Shown here: positions 1-6,469 of the stretch, in pieces
How positions within the stretch are numbered: position 1 is the stretch's first letter
How the letters are laid out: every line of letters starts with the position of its first letter
Assembly (NCBI GenBank): GCA_005881295.1
Contig: VBHS01000266.1
Location: 1 to 9,886 of the forward strand
Direction: 5' to 3'
Length of the DNA stretch: 9,886 nucleotides
Source: Chloroflexota bacterium
GTDB lineage: Bacteria > Chloroflexota > Ktedonobacteria > Ktedonobacterales > Ktedonobacteraceae
The notes under the pieces: generated by a model
Database searches by the model: none
What the model was told of the DNA's origin: nothing
The model's input: the letters and a program-made list of their open reading frames with translations, nothing else
Program-made: the position numbers and the translations under genes

Positions 1-1
1 A

Positions 2-55
2 GAGGCTAACAAAGCACCGGAGCGAGAGCGGCGGTTTGCTCGTGTAATTCACTAA
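2..55 (+). other. Upstream fragment in frame with the hydrolase, ending at TAA
   Basis: Positions 2-52 form an open stretch in the same reading frame as the hydrolase that follows. It encodes about 17 residues ending RRFARVIH and stops at TAA (53-55). The next codons of this frame (56-106) read NLSYIVQGLEFGTDGAIV and run straight into the LLHD motif. If the stop codon is ignored, the whole stretch resembles the first strands of an alpha/beta hydrolase. It may therefore be the 5' end of that gene cut by a nonsense mutation or a sequencing error. The alternative is the tail of an unrelated upstream gene that happens to share the frame. The left edge is the window edge. Confidence 0.4.
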
Positions 56-106
56 AATCTGAGCTATATTGTACAGGGACTCGAGTTTGGTACCGATGGA
101 GCCATT

Positions 107-868
107 GTGCTGCTCCATGATATTGTAGCGGGGGCCTTTGTATGGGCTGATGTCATGCCCCATCTTGCCAGTTTGAAGCGCGCTGTTTATGCGATCGATT
201 TACTTGGCTACGGAGAGTCAGACCATCCCTGGCCGGCGGACACCTCAAACTGGGGTCAAGCCGATGGGCTGAATATGTTGTTTGAGCAGCTTAAGCTCAC
301 GAATATTATACTGGTGGGTCACGGTTTTGGTGGAAGTGTGGCGCAGGTGCTGGCCACCCGCTTGAGCCGGGAGCGCGTCGCGGCATTGGTACTGATCGAT
401 AGCACCTGTTACGAGCATAGTTTCGCGGAGAACTGGCCCTTACCTGAGATGAAGAAACGCCAGGATTATGATGCTCCCAAAGAAACAAAGGTCGAGGACA
501 TGATAAGGGACCTGGGCGAAACACTCCCGAGTGCTTCGGTAAATCCACAACGCTTCCGGGATTTCATGAGCGATTATATCGACCAGTGGAACAGTGAACT
601 GGGCAAAGAAGTGCTTTTTCAACAAATTCGCCTGTTAAATCCTAATTATACAAACTCGGTAGCCTCTGATCTTAAGGTGTTGGGGAAGCCTGTATTGATT
701 ACCTGGGGCGAAAAGGATCAGCAGACGCCTTTGAAGCTGGCCCAACGTCTCCACCGTGACATTCCAGAGTCGCGCCTGGTGATTATTCCTGACGCGGGTC
801 ACCTGGTTCTCTTCGATGCGCCCGAGGCGGTGGGGAGTACACTGGTGGATTTTATTAAAGGCCTTTAA
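107..868 (+). CDS. Alpha/beta-hydrolase-fold protein, nucleophile replaced by Gly, probably 5'-truncated
   Basis: This is an alpha/beta-hydrolase-fold protein of 253 residues from the GTG at 107. Visible landmarks are LLHD (2-5, where the family usually has LLHG at the oxyanion hole), DLLGYGESD (31-39), the nucleophile elbow GHGFGG (71-76), a probable acid Asp204 in WGEKD, and the catalytic His232 in DAGH. The elbow normally carries Ser or Asp at its centre (GHSxG or GHDxG). Here residue 73 is Gly (GGT, 323-325), one base change from GAT or AGT, so ordinary hydrolysis is unlikely. The GTG has a possible GGAG (98-101) five bases upstream. However, starting there removes the first strands of the fold, whose sequence seems to be encoded just upstream beyond an in-frame TAA at 53-55. 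The stop lies 12 bases before the next gene, so the two are probably cotranscribed. No substrate can be named. Fold assignment is firm, activity doubtful. Confidence 0.8.
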   Translation: MLLHDIVAGAFVWADVMPHLASLKRAVYAIDLLGYGESDHPWPADTSNWGQADGLNMLFEQLKLTNIILVGHGFGGSVAQVLATRLSRERVAALVLIDSTCYEHSFAENWPLPEMKKRQDYDAPKETKVEDMIRDLGETLPSASVNPQRFRDFMSDYIDQWNSELGKEVLFQQIRLLNPNYTNSVASDLKVLGKPVLITWGEKDQQTPLKLAQRLHRDIPESRLVIIPDAGHLVLFDAPEAVGSTLVDFIKGL

Positions 869-880
869 GGGGAGTATGTC

Positions 881-1810
881 ATGTCAATGGCCATAATAGT
901 ACATGGTGGAGCGGGTACCATTACTTCGGATCGTGCTGAAATAGTTCAGGCAGGTTGTAGGGATGCCGCGCTGATAGGGTGGCGCATTTTAGAGAATGGC
1001 GGCAGCGCACTTGATGCTGTCGAAGCGGCTGTGCGTGCGCTTGAAGATAATCCCAACTACAATGCTGGCAGGGGGGCTTGTCTGACAGCCGATGGTAGGA
1101 TCGAGTTGGATGCTGGAATTATGAATGGCGAGAAGCTGAACGTTGGTGCCGTTGCCTGTGTCGAATATATCAAGAATCCTATTTCGCTGGCACGCAAGGT
1201 AATGGAGAGCCCACATGTCTTGCTTGTCGGCAGAGGCGCTCAGGAGTTTGCCCGCGAGCAGGGTATCCCCCAATGTAGTTTTGGCGATCTGCTGACAGAG
1301 CGTCAATATAAGCGATGGAAAGAGGCGCAAAGCGCAGGGGTTGAAACAGAAGAGGAACCGCGCTATCACAGGCGCGAGGTGAATCGAGGCTCACCTCGTG
1401 AGGAGCGGCATGGAACGGTTGGAGCGGTGGCTGTCGATACCTCGGGCGTACTGGCTGCCGCTACTTCGACGGGAGGTATTTTCAATCAATATCCGGGACG
1501 AGTGGGAGATACTCCTCTTGTGGGATGTGGCTTCTATGCTGACGAGAACGCGGCAGTCTCGTGTACGGGCGAGGGTGAAGATTTTGCGCGCCTGCTCATG
1601 GCTAAACGCACGGCTGATTTTGTGGCCAGTGGGGTTAGCGCGCGTGATGCAGCGGAAGCCGCGATAGCTTTGCTTGGAGCAAGGACTGGAGGCACTGGAG
1701 GGCTGATAGTCGTAGATCGACCAGGAAATGTTGGTTTTGCCTGGAATAGCGAAAACATGGCCCACGCTTATATGACGGAAGGTCTTGATGAGCCCATCAG
1801 CGGCGTGTAA
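881..1810 (+). CDS. iaaA: Isoaspartyl peptidase / L-asparaginase (Ntn hydrolase)
   Basis: This is a plant-type asparaginase that removes isoaspartyl residues from peptides and hydrolyses L-asparagine; it is probably cytoplasmic. At 309 residues it has normal family length. The N-terminal IIVHGGAG (5-12) and the NYNAGRGA segment (59-66) are typical. The precursor is expected to cleave itself between Gly178 and Thr179 in HGTVG. This frees Thr179 as the N-terminal nucleophile of the beta subunit, and a variable linker rich in Glu and Arg (about 152-176) precedes the cut. Other family residues are in TSTGG (195-199), GRVGDTPL (206-213, including the substrate-binding Arg207 and Asp210) and TGEGE (229-233). 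The ATG at 881 follows AGGGGAG (868-874) at six bases, which supports this start. It lies 12 bases after the hydrolase and 18 before the MazG-like gene, so it is the middle of a likely three-gene operon. All expected active-site residues are present. Confidence 0.93.
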   Translation: MSMAIIVHGGAGTITSDRAEIVQAGCRDAALIGWRILENGGSALDAVEAAVRALEDNPNYNAGRGACLTADGRIELDAGIMNGEKLNVGAVACVEYIKNPISLARKVMESPHVLLVGRGAQEFAREQGIPQCSFGDLLTERQYKRWKEAQSAGVETEEEPRYHRREVNRGSPREERHGTVGAVAVDTSGVLAAATSTGGIFNQYPGRVGDTPLVGCGFYADENAAVSCTGEGEDFARLLMAKRTADFVASGVSARDAAEAAIALLGARTGGTGGLIVVDRPGNVGFAWNSENMAHAYMTEGLDEPISGV

Positions 1811-1828
1811 AGAGGGGATGAGAGGCGC

Positions 1829-2149
1829 ATGACTACGAAGACCCTGCGCGATGTGCAACAGGAGATAGATGTACTGATCAAGGAAGAATGGCAGAGCAAT
1901 TACTGGACGCCGCTTTCAAGCCTGGCAAGGCTCACGGAAGAAGTGGGAGAACTGGCGCGCGAAATCAATCATCGCTATGGGGAGAAACCGAAGAAAGCCA
2001 GCGAAGGAGAGGGGAGTATCGCGGCTGAGATGGGCGATATCCTCTTCATCCTGGCATCACTGGCGAACTCTACCGGTGTCGACCTTGACGCGGCCTATGA
2101 AGAGGTCATGAAAAAATACCAGAGCAGGGATGCACGGCGTTGGAAGTAG
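1829..2149 (+). CDS. MazG-like nucleotide pyrophosphohydrolase
   Basis: This is a small single-domain MazG-type protein of 106 residues, similar in size and layout to Bacillus YpjD. The family hydrolyses nucleoside triphosphates (often non-canonical or damaged ones) to the monophosphate and pyrophosphate, using Mg2+ held by acidic residues on a four-helix bundle. The first metal motif is EEVGE (Glu37, Glu38, Glu41). The second is ExxD (Glu67, Asp70) in AAEMGDILFIL. Both are intact, so it is probably active. The ATG at 1829 comes 18 bases after the peptidase stop. AGAGGGG (1811-1817) lies 11 bases upstream and AGAGG (1821-1825) three bases upstream, so ribosome binding is plausible but not ideally spaced. 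It ends 23 bases from the stop of the convergent kinase-like gene. No functional link with the asparaginase is evident beyond shared transcription. Confidence 0.88.
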   Translation: MTTKTLRDVQQEIDVLIKEEWQSNYWTPLSSLARLTEEVGELAREINHRYGEKPKKASEGEGSIAAEMGDILFILASLANSTGVDLDAAYEEVMKKYQSRDARRWK

Positions 2150-2172
2150 AGCGGAATAGAGGCTGCGACTGC

Positions 2173-3384
2173 TTAATGTGGTCCCAATAGGGAGCCGCCG
2201 TAAAAACCGATGGCGAAACAGATGCCAAATACAATCAGGCCAAGTAGGAGAAGCAAGATTATCGCAATGCGATTTACTTTTGGCGCTCCTGTTTCCGTAT
2301 TCGGGTAGGGCATTGATGGGCGTGGCACGGCCGACATGAGCGAAGGGTCTGCTATCGTCTGATCTGAGAAGTCGGGGTTTTCCATGGTTGATGCGAGCGA
2401 CTTTTCATTCCTGGGCTGCGGGAATGTAGAGAGTCCGATGCCCGGCTGGCCGGCGGGAAGAGGGTTCGGAATTTTGCCCGTGCCAGCCGGAGAGAATTGT
2501 CTGGGTTGGGCCATATCGGTCGCCTGGGCTGCTGGAGCCGCCTGGGGAGGCGGGGGCGCCTGTTGATACGCCGGGTTATTCAAAATGAATGGAGTTGCGG
2601 GCTCTAGTATCTCGGCCAGGGTCCTCAATTCATCGTTCAGCACTTCAACGGTATTGATATGTTGAGGATGGCTGCGTATAACTGTCCGGGCGACCACATC
2701 GCAAAGTTCTGGAGGAATATTGCTGCGGAAGCGCAATCGTCCGTCGGCGGGTGGTTCGATCACAGTTGCACCTTGTGGACGGCCAGCCAGCAACTGGTAG
2801 AGGAGCAGGCCAACGGCACGGGTGTCGTCGGCGCGTCGCCCCTGGCTTTCAACTCCCCAGGGGAGATCTTTGTCGGAGAGAGGCAGACCTTCGCCGCCAA
2901 GGTCGCTCCACGCGGTAAAATAACTTACATCGCCAGGTAAAGCAAAGTTATTGACACGGATCTGGCCACGCCGGTCGCGCATGATGGCAGTCGGGGTCAA
3001 ATCGCCGTGGCAGGTTCTACGTGAAGAACTGGCGGCGTACAGTAACGCCAGGCAAATCTGGTGACCGTAGTCGGCGACCTCGTAGGGCTGAAGAGGTGAT
3101 TGCAAGAGCGTGGAGAAATCTTCTCCATCGATATACTCTTGAATGAGATAGAGCTTCTCCTGTTCTGTGACGAGGTCATACAGGCTAACCATGTTGGGGA
3201 ATGTAAATTGGGAGGTTCTGCGAACGGCGGCTCTATAGACTGGGATCTGGGCAGCATCTAACGCCTTCACTGCGACGGCGCGCTGAAATGCCTGGTCGAC
3301 TCCCTGATAGATGATTGCATACTGCCCCTGCTTGATCAGACGTTGTAGCAGGTAGTGTCCGCCAATGACCCTGCCTATTTCCAC
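2173..3384 (-). CDS. Membrane-anchored Ser/Thr protein kinase-like protein, probable pseudokinase
   Basis: This is a 403-residue protein with an N-terminal eukaryote-like kinase fold (about 10-262), a long Pro/Gln/Ala-rich linker (about 270-368), one membrane helix (about 372-394) and a short tail. The kinase part should face the cytoplasm. The ATP-anchoring Lys40 in VAVK and Asp128 in the catalytic loop are kept. Several essentials are not: the glycine-rich loop reads KQGQYA (18-23), Ala52 sits where the helix-C Glu is expected, HRDLKPxN reads HGDLTPTA (126-133) so the catalytic-loop Lys and Asn are lost, and DFG reads NFA (146-148). Phosphotransfer is therefore unlikely, and a scaffolding or ligand-sensing role is more plausible. 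The GTG start at 3384 is favoured because GCGAGG (3391-3396, read on the minus strand) lies six bases upstream. It follows the ROK gene by 26 bases and is probably cotranscribed with it. Confidence 0.88.
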   Translation of the reverse strand: MEIGRVIGGHYLLQRLIKQGQYAIIYQGVDQAFQRAVAVKALDAAQIPVYRAAVRRTSQFTFPNMVSLYDLVTEQEKLYLIQEYIDGEDFSTLLQSPLQPYEVADYGHQICLALLYAASSSRRTCHGDLTPTAIMRDRRGQIRVNNFALPGDVSYFTAWSDLGGEGLPLSDKDLPWGVESQGRRADDTRAVGLLLYQLLAGRPQGATVIEPPADGRLRFRSNIPPELCDVVARTVIRSHPQHINTVEVLNDELRTLAEILEPATPFILNNPAYQQAPPPPQAAPAAQATDMAQPRQFSPAGTGKIPNPLPAGQPGIGLSTFPQPRNEKSLASTMENPDFSDQTIADPSLMSAVPRPSMPYPNTETGAPKVNRIAIILLLLLGLIVFGICFAIGFYGGSLLGPH

Positions 3385-3410
3385 AATTTGCCTCGCAACT
3401 AATTAAGAAC

Positions 3411-4451
3411 CTAAACATCCTGTAGGGCCAGGGTAACGGCCCCTACAATATTTGCCTCTGACCCATGTTTGCTTTGCACGATGCGCACGGACTGCCCAAC
3501 TACTGGTAGGCACAGGTCGTCCACGCGTGCCTGGAGCGGTGCTATCAATAGTTCACCCGCCAGTGCTACCTGGCCACCCAGAACGATCAGGCCAGGGTTT
3601 ATCAAGTAGACTATATTGGCAATGGCTATACCCAGGTAAGTATAGACATCCTCTATAACGCGCTGCGCTATCGGGTCACCCCCTGCGGCAAGCTGAAAAA
3701 CCTGCTCGGCTGTAATACGTTCAGCCCTTGCACCTGTGACGCGGCGAATGGCCGCTTCTGTCTCGGGGTATTCTACCGAGAGACCAATCATCGTGCGCGA
3801 AATTGCCTGGGCCGATGCAATGGCTTCGAGGTGGCCAAAGGCGCCACAAGAGCACTTTGGCCCATGCTCTTTGACCTGCATGTGTCCTATTTCGCCAGCT
3901 GTACAGGTTGTGCCATGGTAGATCTTGCCATTCGCAACCAGGCCTCCGCCAATTCCACGACCCAATCCTATATACAATACGACGCGTTCAGCCTTTTTGT
4001 GCCCGCCCTCTTCTCCCGAAGGGGAGGCCGCTCCAGACTCTACTTCCGCCAATGCTGCAGCATTGGCATTGTTATCTATTATACAGGGTACATCAAGTTT
4101 CTCAACAAGATAATCTTGCAAAGGGAAATTATTCCAACCTTGCGCATGGTGCATGGTGCGTACTACGCCTTGAGAGGAATCTACCAGTCCGCCAACGGCG
4201 ACACCGGCGCGCAAAATGCGTCCATCGCGCAGCCTCTCGGGAGCTGTAACTTCCGCGAGCATCTCATCGAGTAGTCGCAAAACCGTCTGTGTATCGGGGA
4301 CATACTCGAGAGGGCGACGCGCCTTATAGAGTATGTTTCCATCCAGGTCTGCCAGCGCTACGGATTGCCGCGAGCCGCTGCCGCTGATCTCGACTCCACT
4401 CACGTATCCCTGAGTTGCAAGCAGCTTACCAGTCGTTATCTGCCTTTCCAT
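3411..4451 (-). CDS. ROK-family sugar kinase-like protein with altered catalytic residues
   Basis: This is a ROK (repressor, ORF, kinase) family protein of 346 residues without a DNA-binding winged helix, so by length it resembles glucokinases rather than NagC/XylR-type repressors. Family features include VGGLVDSSQGVV (86-97), IGLGRGIGGGLV (161-172) and the zinc segment GEIGH...CSCGAFGHLE (186-209). Three positions are unusual. The phosphate-binding DxGGT near the N-terminus reads EISGS (21-25). The sugar-binding ENDAN motif reads DNNAN (126-130), giving Asn128 where the catalytic Asp belongs. The last zinc Cys of CxCGxxGC is His207, which could still bind zinc. It may bind a sugar without phosphorylating it; an active atypical kinase is not excluded. 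The ATG at 4451 has GAGGAGGG (4458-4465, minus strand) six bases upstream. It is the first gene of a likely operon with the pseudokinase and is divergent from the membrane protein at 4691. Confidence 0.87.
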   Translation of the reverse strand: MERQITTGKLLATQGYVSGVEISGSGSRQSVALADLDGNILYKARRPLEYVPDTQTVLRLLDEMLAEVTAPERLRDGRILRAGVAVGGLVDSSQGVVRTMHHAQGWNNFPLQDYLVEKLDVPCIIDNNANAAALAEVESGAASPSGEEGGHKKAERVVLYIGLGRGIGGGLVANGKIYHGTTCTAGEIGHMQVKEHGPKCSCGAFGHLEAIASAQAISRTMIGLSVEYPETEAAIRRVTGARAERITAEQVFQLAAGGDPIAQRVIEDVYTYLGIAIANIVYLINPGLIVLGGQVALAGELLIAPLQARVDDLCLPVVGQSVRIVQSKHGSEANIVGAVTLALQDV

Positions 4452-4550
4452 TTCAATCCCTCCTCGAGATGAAGTTATGACTCAACGACTACTGGTTTTC
4501 AGACGTTCAGCCGCGAGAAAGATAAAACCCAACTTAGGATGGCGGCATAA

Positions 4551-4563
4551 GTATATCATATAC
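4551..4563. promoter_or_regulatory. Inverted repeat GTATATCATATAC upstream of the ROK gene
   Basis: A 13-base palindrome with 6-base perfect arms around a central C. Read on the minus strand it overlaps TATACT (4550-4555), which could be a -10 box giving a leader of roughly 90 bases to the ROK gene. No good -35 hexamer is found at the right distance, so both the promoter and an operator role are guesses. Confidence 0.25.
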
Positions 4564-4607
4564 GCCTTGTTGCGCATAGTATCATAGGAGAGGAAGGATA
4601 GACATAA

Positions 4608-4643
4608 TTGCATGTTGCAAAGCATATGCTCTGTTGATACAAT
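4608..4643 (+). promoter_or_regulatory. Sigma70-type promoter with two palindromes, for the membrane protein gene
   Basis: TTGCAA (4615-4620) and TACAAT (4638-4643) are separated by exactly 17 bases and match four and five of six consensus bases. The 17-base spacer opens with a perfect 10-base palindrome, AGCATATGCT (4621-4630). The -35 box lies inside a second one, TTGCATGTTGCAA (4608-4620, 5-base arms and a 3-base centre). The predicted transcript starts near 4650, about 40 bases before the ATG at 4691. Palindromes over the -35 and spacer are a classic repressor position, but no regulator can be assigned. Confidence 0.5.
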
Positions 4644-4690
4644 AGCTTTGAGATAGTGGATACAAAGAACATTACTATTGGGAGTATTTG

Positions 4691-5188
4691 ATGGCATCAC
4701 CGTCAGCGGCCGGGGACAGGGTATTTATCGGGCCTGGACTCAGTCCTTTCAAAAGGATCGTCACCTTCGCCGCGGTAACAGGGTTAACTTTCCTGGTTTT
4801 ATGGATTGCTATTCACCAGGGCGCGTCGGCGATAGGGAGTACTATTGCCGCCATCGTCTTTATCGCCGGTTTTATTATTTACCTGCGTATCATTGCTCCG
4901 GTTCCATTTACGATTGAATTCGGGAAAGAATCATTGGTGAAACGGAGTAAAAACGGGGAAGTGATAGAGGTGCGATGGGATCAGTTGACGCGCGTCAAGG
5001 AAGAATTTTTCCCAAACGGGAAGCGTATCGGCATTACGGTCTATCGAAAGCCGTCGGCGCCACAGGAGAAGGCTAAGGCATGGGCGGTCTATCGTGACGA
5101 TGTCACCGACCTGGACGCCCTGGCGAAGGCTCTTCAGCAGGCAATACCTGAAACTTGTGAATGGAAGAGTGAGACTGTTCACGAGTAA
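4691..5188 (+). CDS. Two-helix membrane protein with PH-like cytosolic domain, function unknown
   Basis: This is a 165-residue protein not recognised as a named gene. Two hydrophobic segments (about 22-42 and 50-68) form a short membrane hairpin. The rest (about 72-160) alternates strand-like stretches (PFTIEFGKESLVKRS, EVIEVRWDQLTRVKEE, RIGITVYRK, KAWAVYRDDV) and ends in a helix (DLDALAKALQQAI). This is the layout of bacterial PH-like (YcxB/YdbT-style) domains placed after two membrane helices, which probably act as membrane-associated scaffolds. The ATG at 4691 is preferred over the TTG directly before it (4688), because GGGAG (4680-4684) lies six bases upstream of the ATG. It is expressed from its own promoter, diverges from the ROK operon and converges on the ABC ATPase gene with 25 bases between the stops. 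Confidence 0.72.
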   Translation: MASPSAAGDRVFIGPGLSPFKRIVTFAAVTGLTFLVLWIAIHQGASAIGSTIAAIVFIAGFIIYLRIIAPVPFTIEFGKESLVKRSKNGEVIEVRWDQLTRVKEEFFPNGKRIGITVYRKPSAPQEKAKAWAVYRDDVTDLDALAKALQQAIPETCEWKSETVHE

Positions 5189-5213
5189 AGGGGAATTACC
5201 GGCCGTAGCTTCA

Positions 5214-6356
5214 TCAGGTATAAGCCCTTGCCTCAGTAGCCTTAAAGGAGGCGTAGACAGTTTTCCCCTCGCTTAATTCCATGCGCGCAGCTGAAGCCCC
5301 GGTAATTTCAGCGGTGAGGGGAGGTATGGACGTATTCAGCAAAATACTGACGCGAACTCGTCCATCATGGCGTTCTTCTTTCCCAATGGAAGTGTCCAGG
5401 CGCAGGACCTGCACGATCTCGCCACCGAAGACATTGCGCGCCGAGCTGTCGGGTGGTTTTTGATAGAGTGTAATACTGCGCGGGTCTACCACGACAAAAG
5501 CCTCCTCGCCCACTGCTGGCGTCTTGCTGCCCTGGAGATGTTCTTCCAGCGCTGCCATCACTTCAATAGGGTGGTTCGCTTGCTGCAACTGGATGCTGCA
5601 GAGCGAGTTCGCTTCGTTGCGTACCACTCGCCCGCGAAAGAAATTCATGCCCACGAGTTCAGCGACATAGGAGGAGCGGGGATACAACAGAAGATCGTGC
5701 TGGCTGCCCTGTTGGATGATGCGGCCAGCATCGAGTACAAGAATGGACTGTCCGAAGAGCAAAGCTTCCAGGTATTGATGCGTAACCAGAATGGTCGTTA
5801 TGCCGATGTTTACCAGGATATGGCGTAATTCCTGGCGTACCTCGCGCCGAGTTTGTATGTCCAGGGCCGCGAGTGGTTCGTCGAGCAAAAGGAGTTGGGG
5901 CTGCAAGGCCAACGCACGAGCGATAGCGACCCGCTGCTGCTGGCCACCCGAAAGCTGTGTTGGGCGGCGCTGGTCAAGCCCCGGCAGGTGTACCTGTTCC
6001 AGCGCCTCTCCCACTCTGCGGCGTATCACGTGATGTGGGAGATGCTGCGCACGGAGGCCAAAGGCGACATTTTCAAAGACGTTCAAGTGGGGGAAGAGGA
6101 TGTAGTCCTGGAAGACATACCCAAAGGGTCGTTCCTGGGGTGGGACAACGATGTGGCGTTCGCTATCAAAATAGGTGGTATCTTCGAGGGAGATGTGCCC
6201 TCGCTCTGGGTGGAGCAGTCCAGCCATGAGCCGTAAGACAGTGCTTTTACCCGCACCGCTTTCACCTAGCAAGACGGTAGTTTTGCCGACTTCAGCGGAG
6301 AAGCCGAGGTCGAGGTGGAAGGTATTGAGGTGGGTGTCGAGCTTTACTTTTAACAT
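5214..6356 (-). CDS. ABC transporter ATP-binding protein, ModC-like
   Basis: This is an importer-type ABC ATPase of 380 residues that would power uptake of an anion such as molybdate or tungstate, or another CUT1/MOI-family substrate. It has Walker A GESGAGKST (31-39), Q-loop Gln83 in YVFQDYILFPHLNV, signature LSGGQQQR (135-142), Walker B LLLLDEP (155-161), D-loop Asp165 and switch His193. The residue after the switch His is Gln rather than the common Asp. The tail from about 235 is consistent with regulatory TOBE-type domains and includes FFRGRVV and VVVDPRSITLY. No permease or binding-protein gene is in the window, so its partners are encoded elsewhere or it is a shared ATPase. The ATG at 6356 has no Shine-Dalgarno sequence in front of it. 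A weak promoter just upstream would start transcription almost at the ATG. The substrate is uncertain. Confidence 0.88.
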   Translation of the reverse strand: MLKVKLDTHLNTFHLDLGFSAEVGKTTVLLGESGAGKSTVLRLMAGLLHPERGHISLEDTTYFDSERHIVVPPQERPFGYVFQDYILFPHLNVFENVAFGLRAQHLPHHVIRRRVGEALEQVHLPGLDQRRPTQLSGGQQQRVAIARALALQPQLLLLDEPLAALDIQTRREVRQELRHILVNIGITTILVTHQYLEALLFGQSILVLDAGRIIQQGSQHDLLLYPRSSYVAELVGMNFFRGRVVRNEANSLCSIQLQQANHPIEVMAALEEHLQGSKTPAVGEEAFVVVDPRSITLYQKPPDSSARNVFGGEIVQVLRLDTSIGKEERHDGRVRVSILLNTSIPPLTAEITGASAARMELSEGKTVYASFKATEARAYT

Positions 6357-6362
6357 GTGACC

Positions 6363-6392
6363 AGTGTAGCATAGCGAATCCGCTCTTCACAA
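6363..6392 (-). promoter_or_regulatory. Possible promoter of the ABC ATPase gene, giving a leaderless mRNA
   Basis: Read on the minus strand, TTGTGA (6387-6392) and TACACT (6363-6368) are separated by 18 bases, each matching four of six consensus bases. The expected transcription start, about seven bases further on, falls at or next to the A of the ATG (6356). This fits the absence of a ribosome binding site. The match is weak and unproven. Confidence 0.3.
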
Positions 6393-6404
6393 GGTGTACT
6401 AGAG

Positions 6405-6410
6405 TATAAT
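6405..6410 (+). promoter_or_regulatory. Perfect -10 box TATAAT upstream of the P450 gene
   Basis: A consensus TATAAT that would start transcription near 6417, about 50 bases before the P450 GTG. No convincing -35 hexamer lies 16-18 bases upstream and there is no TG extension, so an activator or weak basal expression is possible. It sits in the 113-base gap shared with the divergent ABC ATPase gene. Confidence 0.35.
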
Positions 6411-6469
6411 TAGAAGGAAAAAACTGAACTTGTAGCTCCTTGCCTGGCGAGGAGGAAAGAGAAAAAACC

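Noticed and set aside
3831..4274. Long plus-strand frame within the ROK gene
   Set aside because: The opposite strand encodes the ROK zinc and sugar-binding motifs. This frame has no domain and no ribosome binding site.
3411..4451. Naming the ROK protein a glucokinase (glk)
   Set aside because: The catalytic Asp and the phosphate-binding glycines are replaced, so the usual automatic name would overstate what the sequence supports.
5194..5307. Inverted pair AATTACCGG (5194-5202) and CCGGTAATT (5299-5307)
   Set aside because: The arms are 9 bases long and almost 100 bases apart, with one arm inside coding sequence. This is compatible with chance and has no terminator geometry.
5853..6236. Plus-strand frames of about 90-150 codons inside the ABC ATPase gene
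   Set aside because: They are opposite the Walker A, signature and Walker B codons of an intact ATPase and show no protein-like composition.
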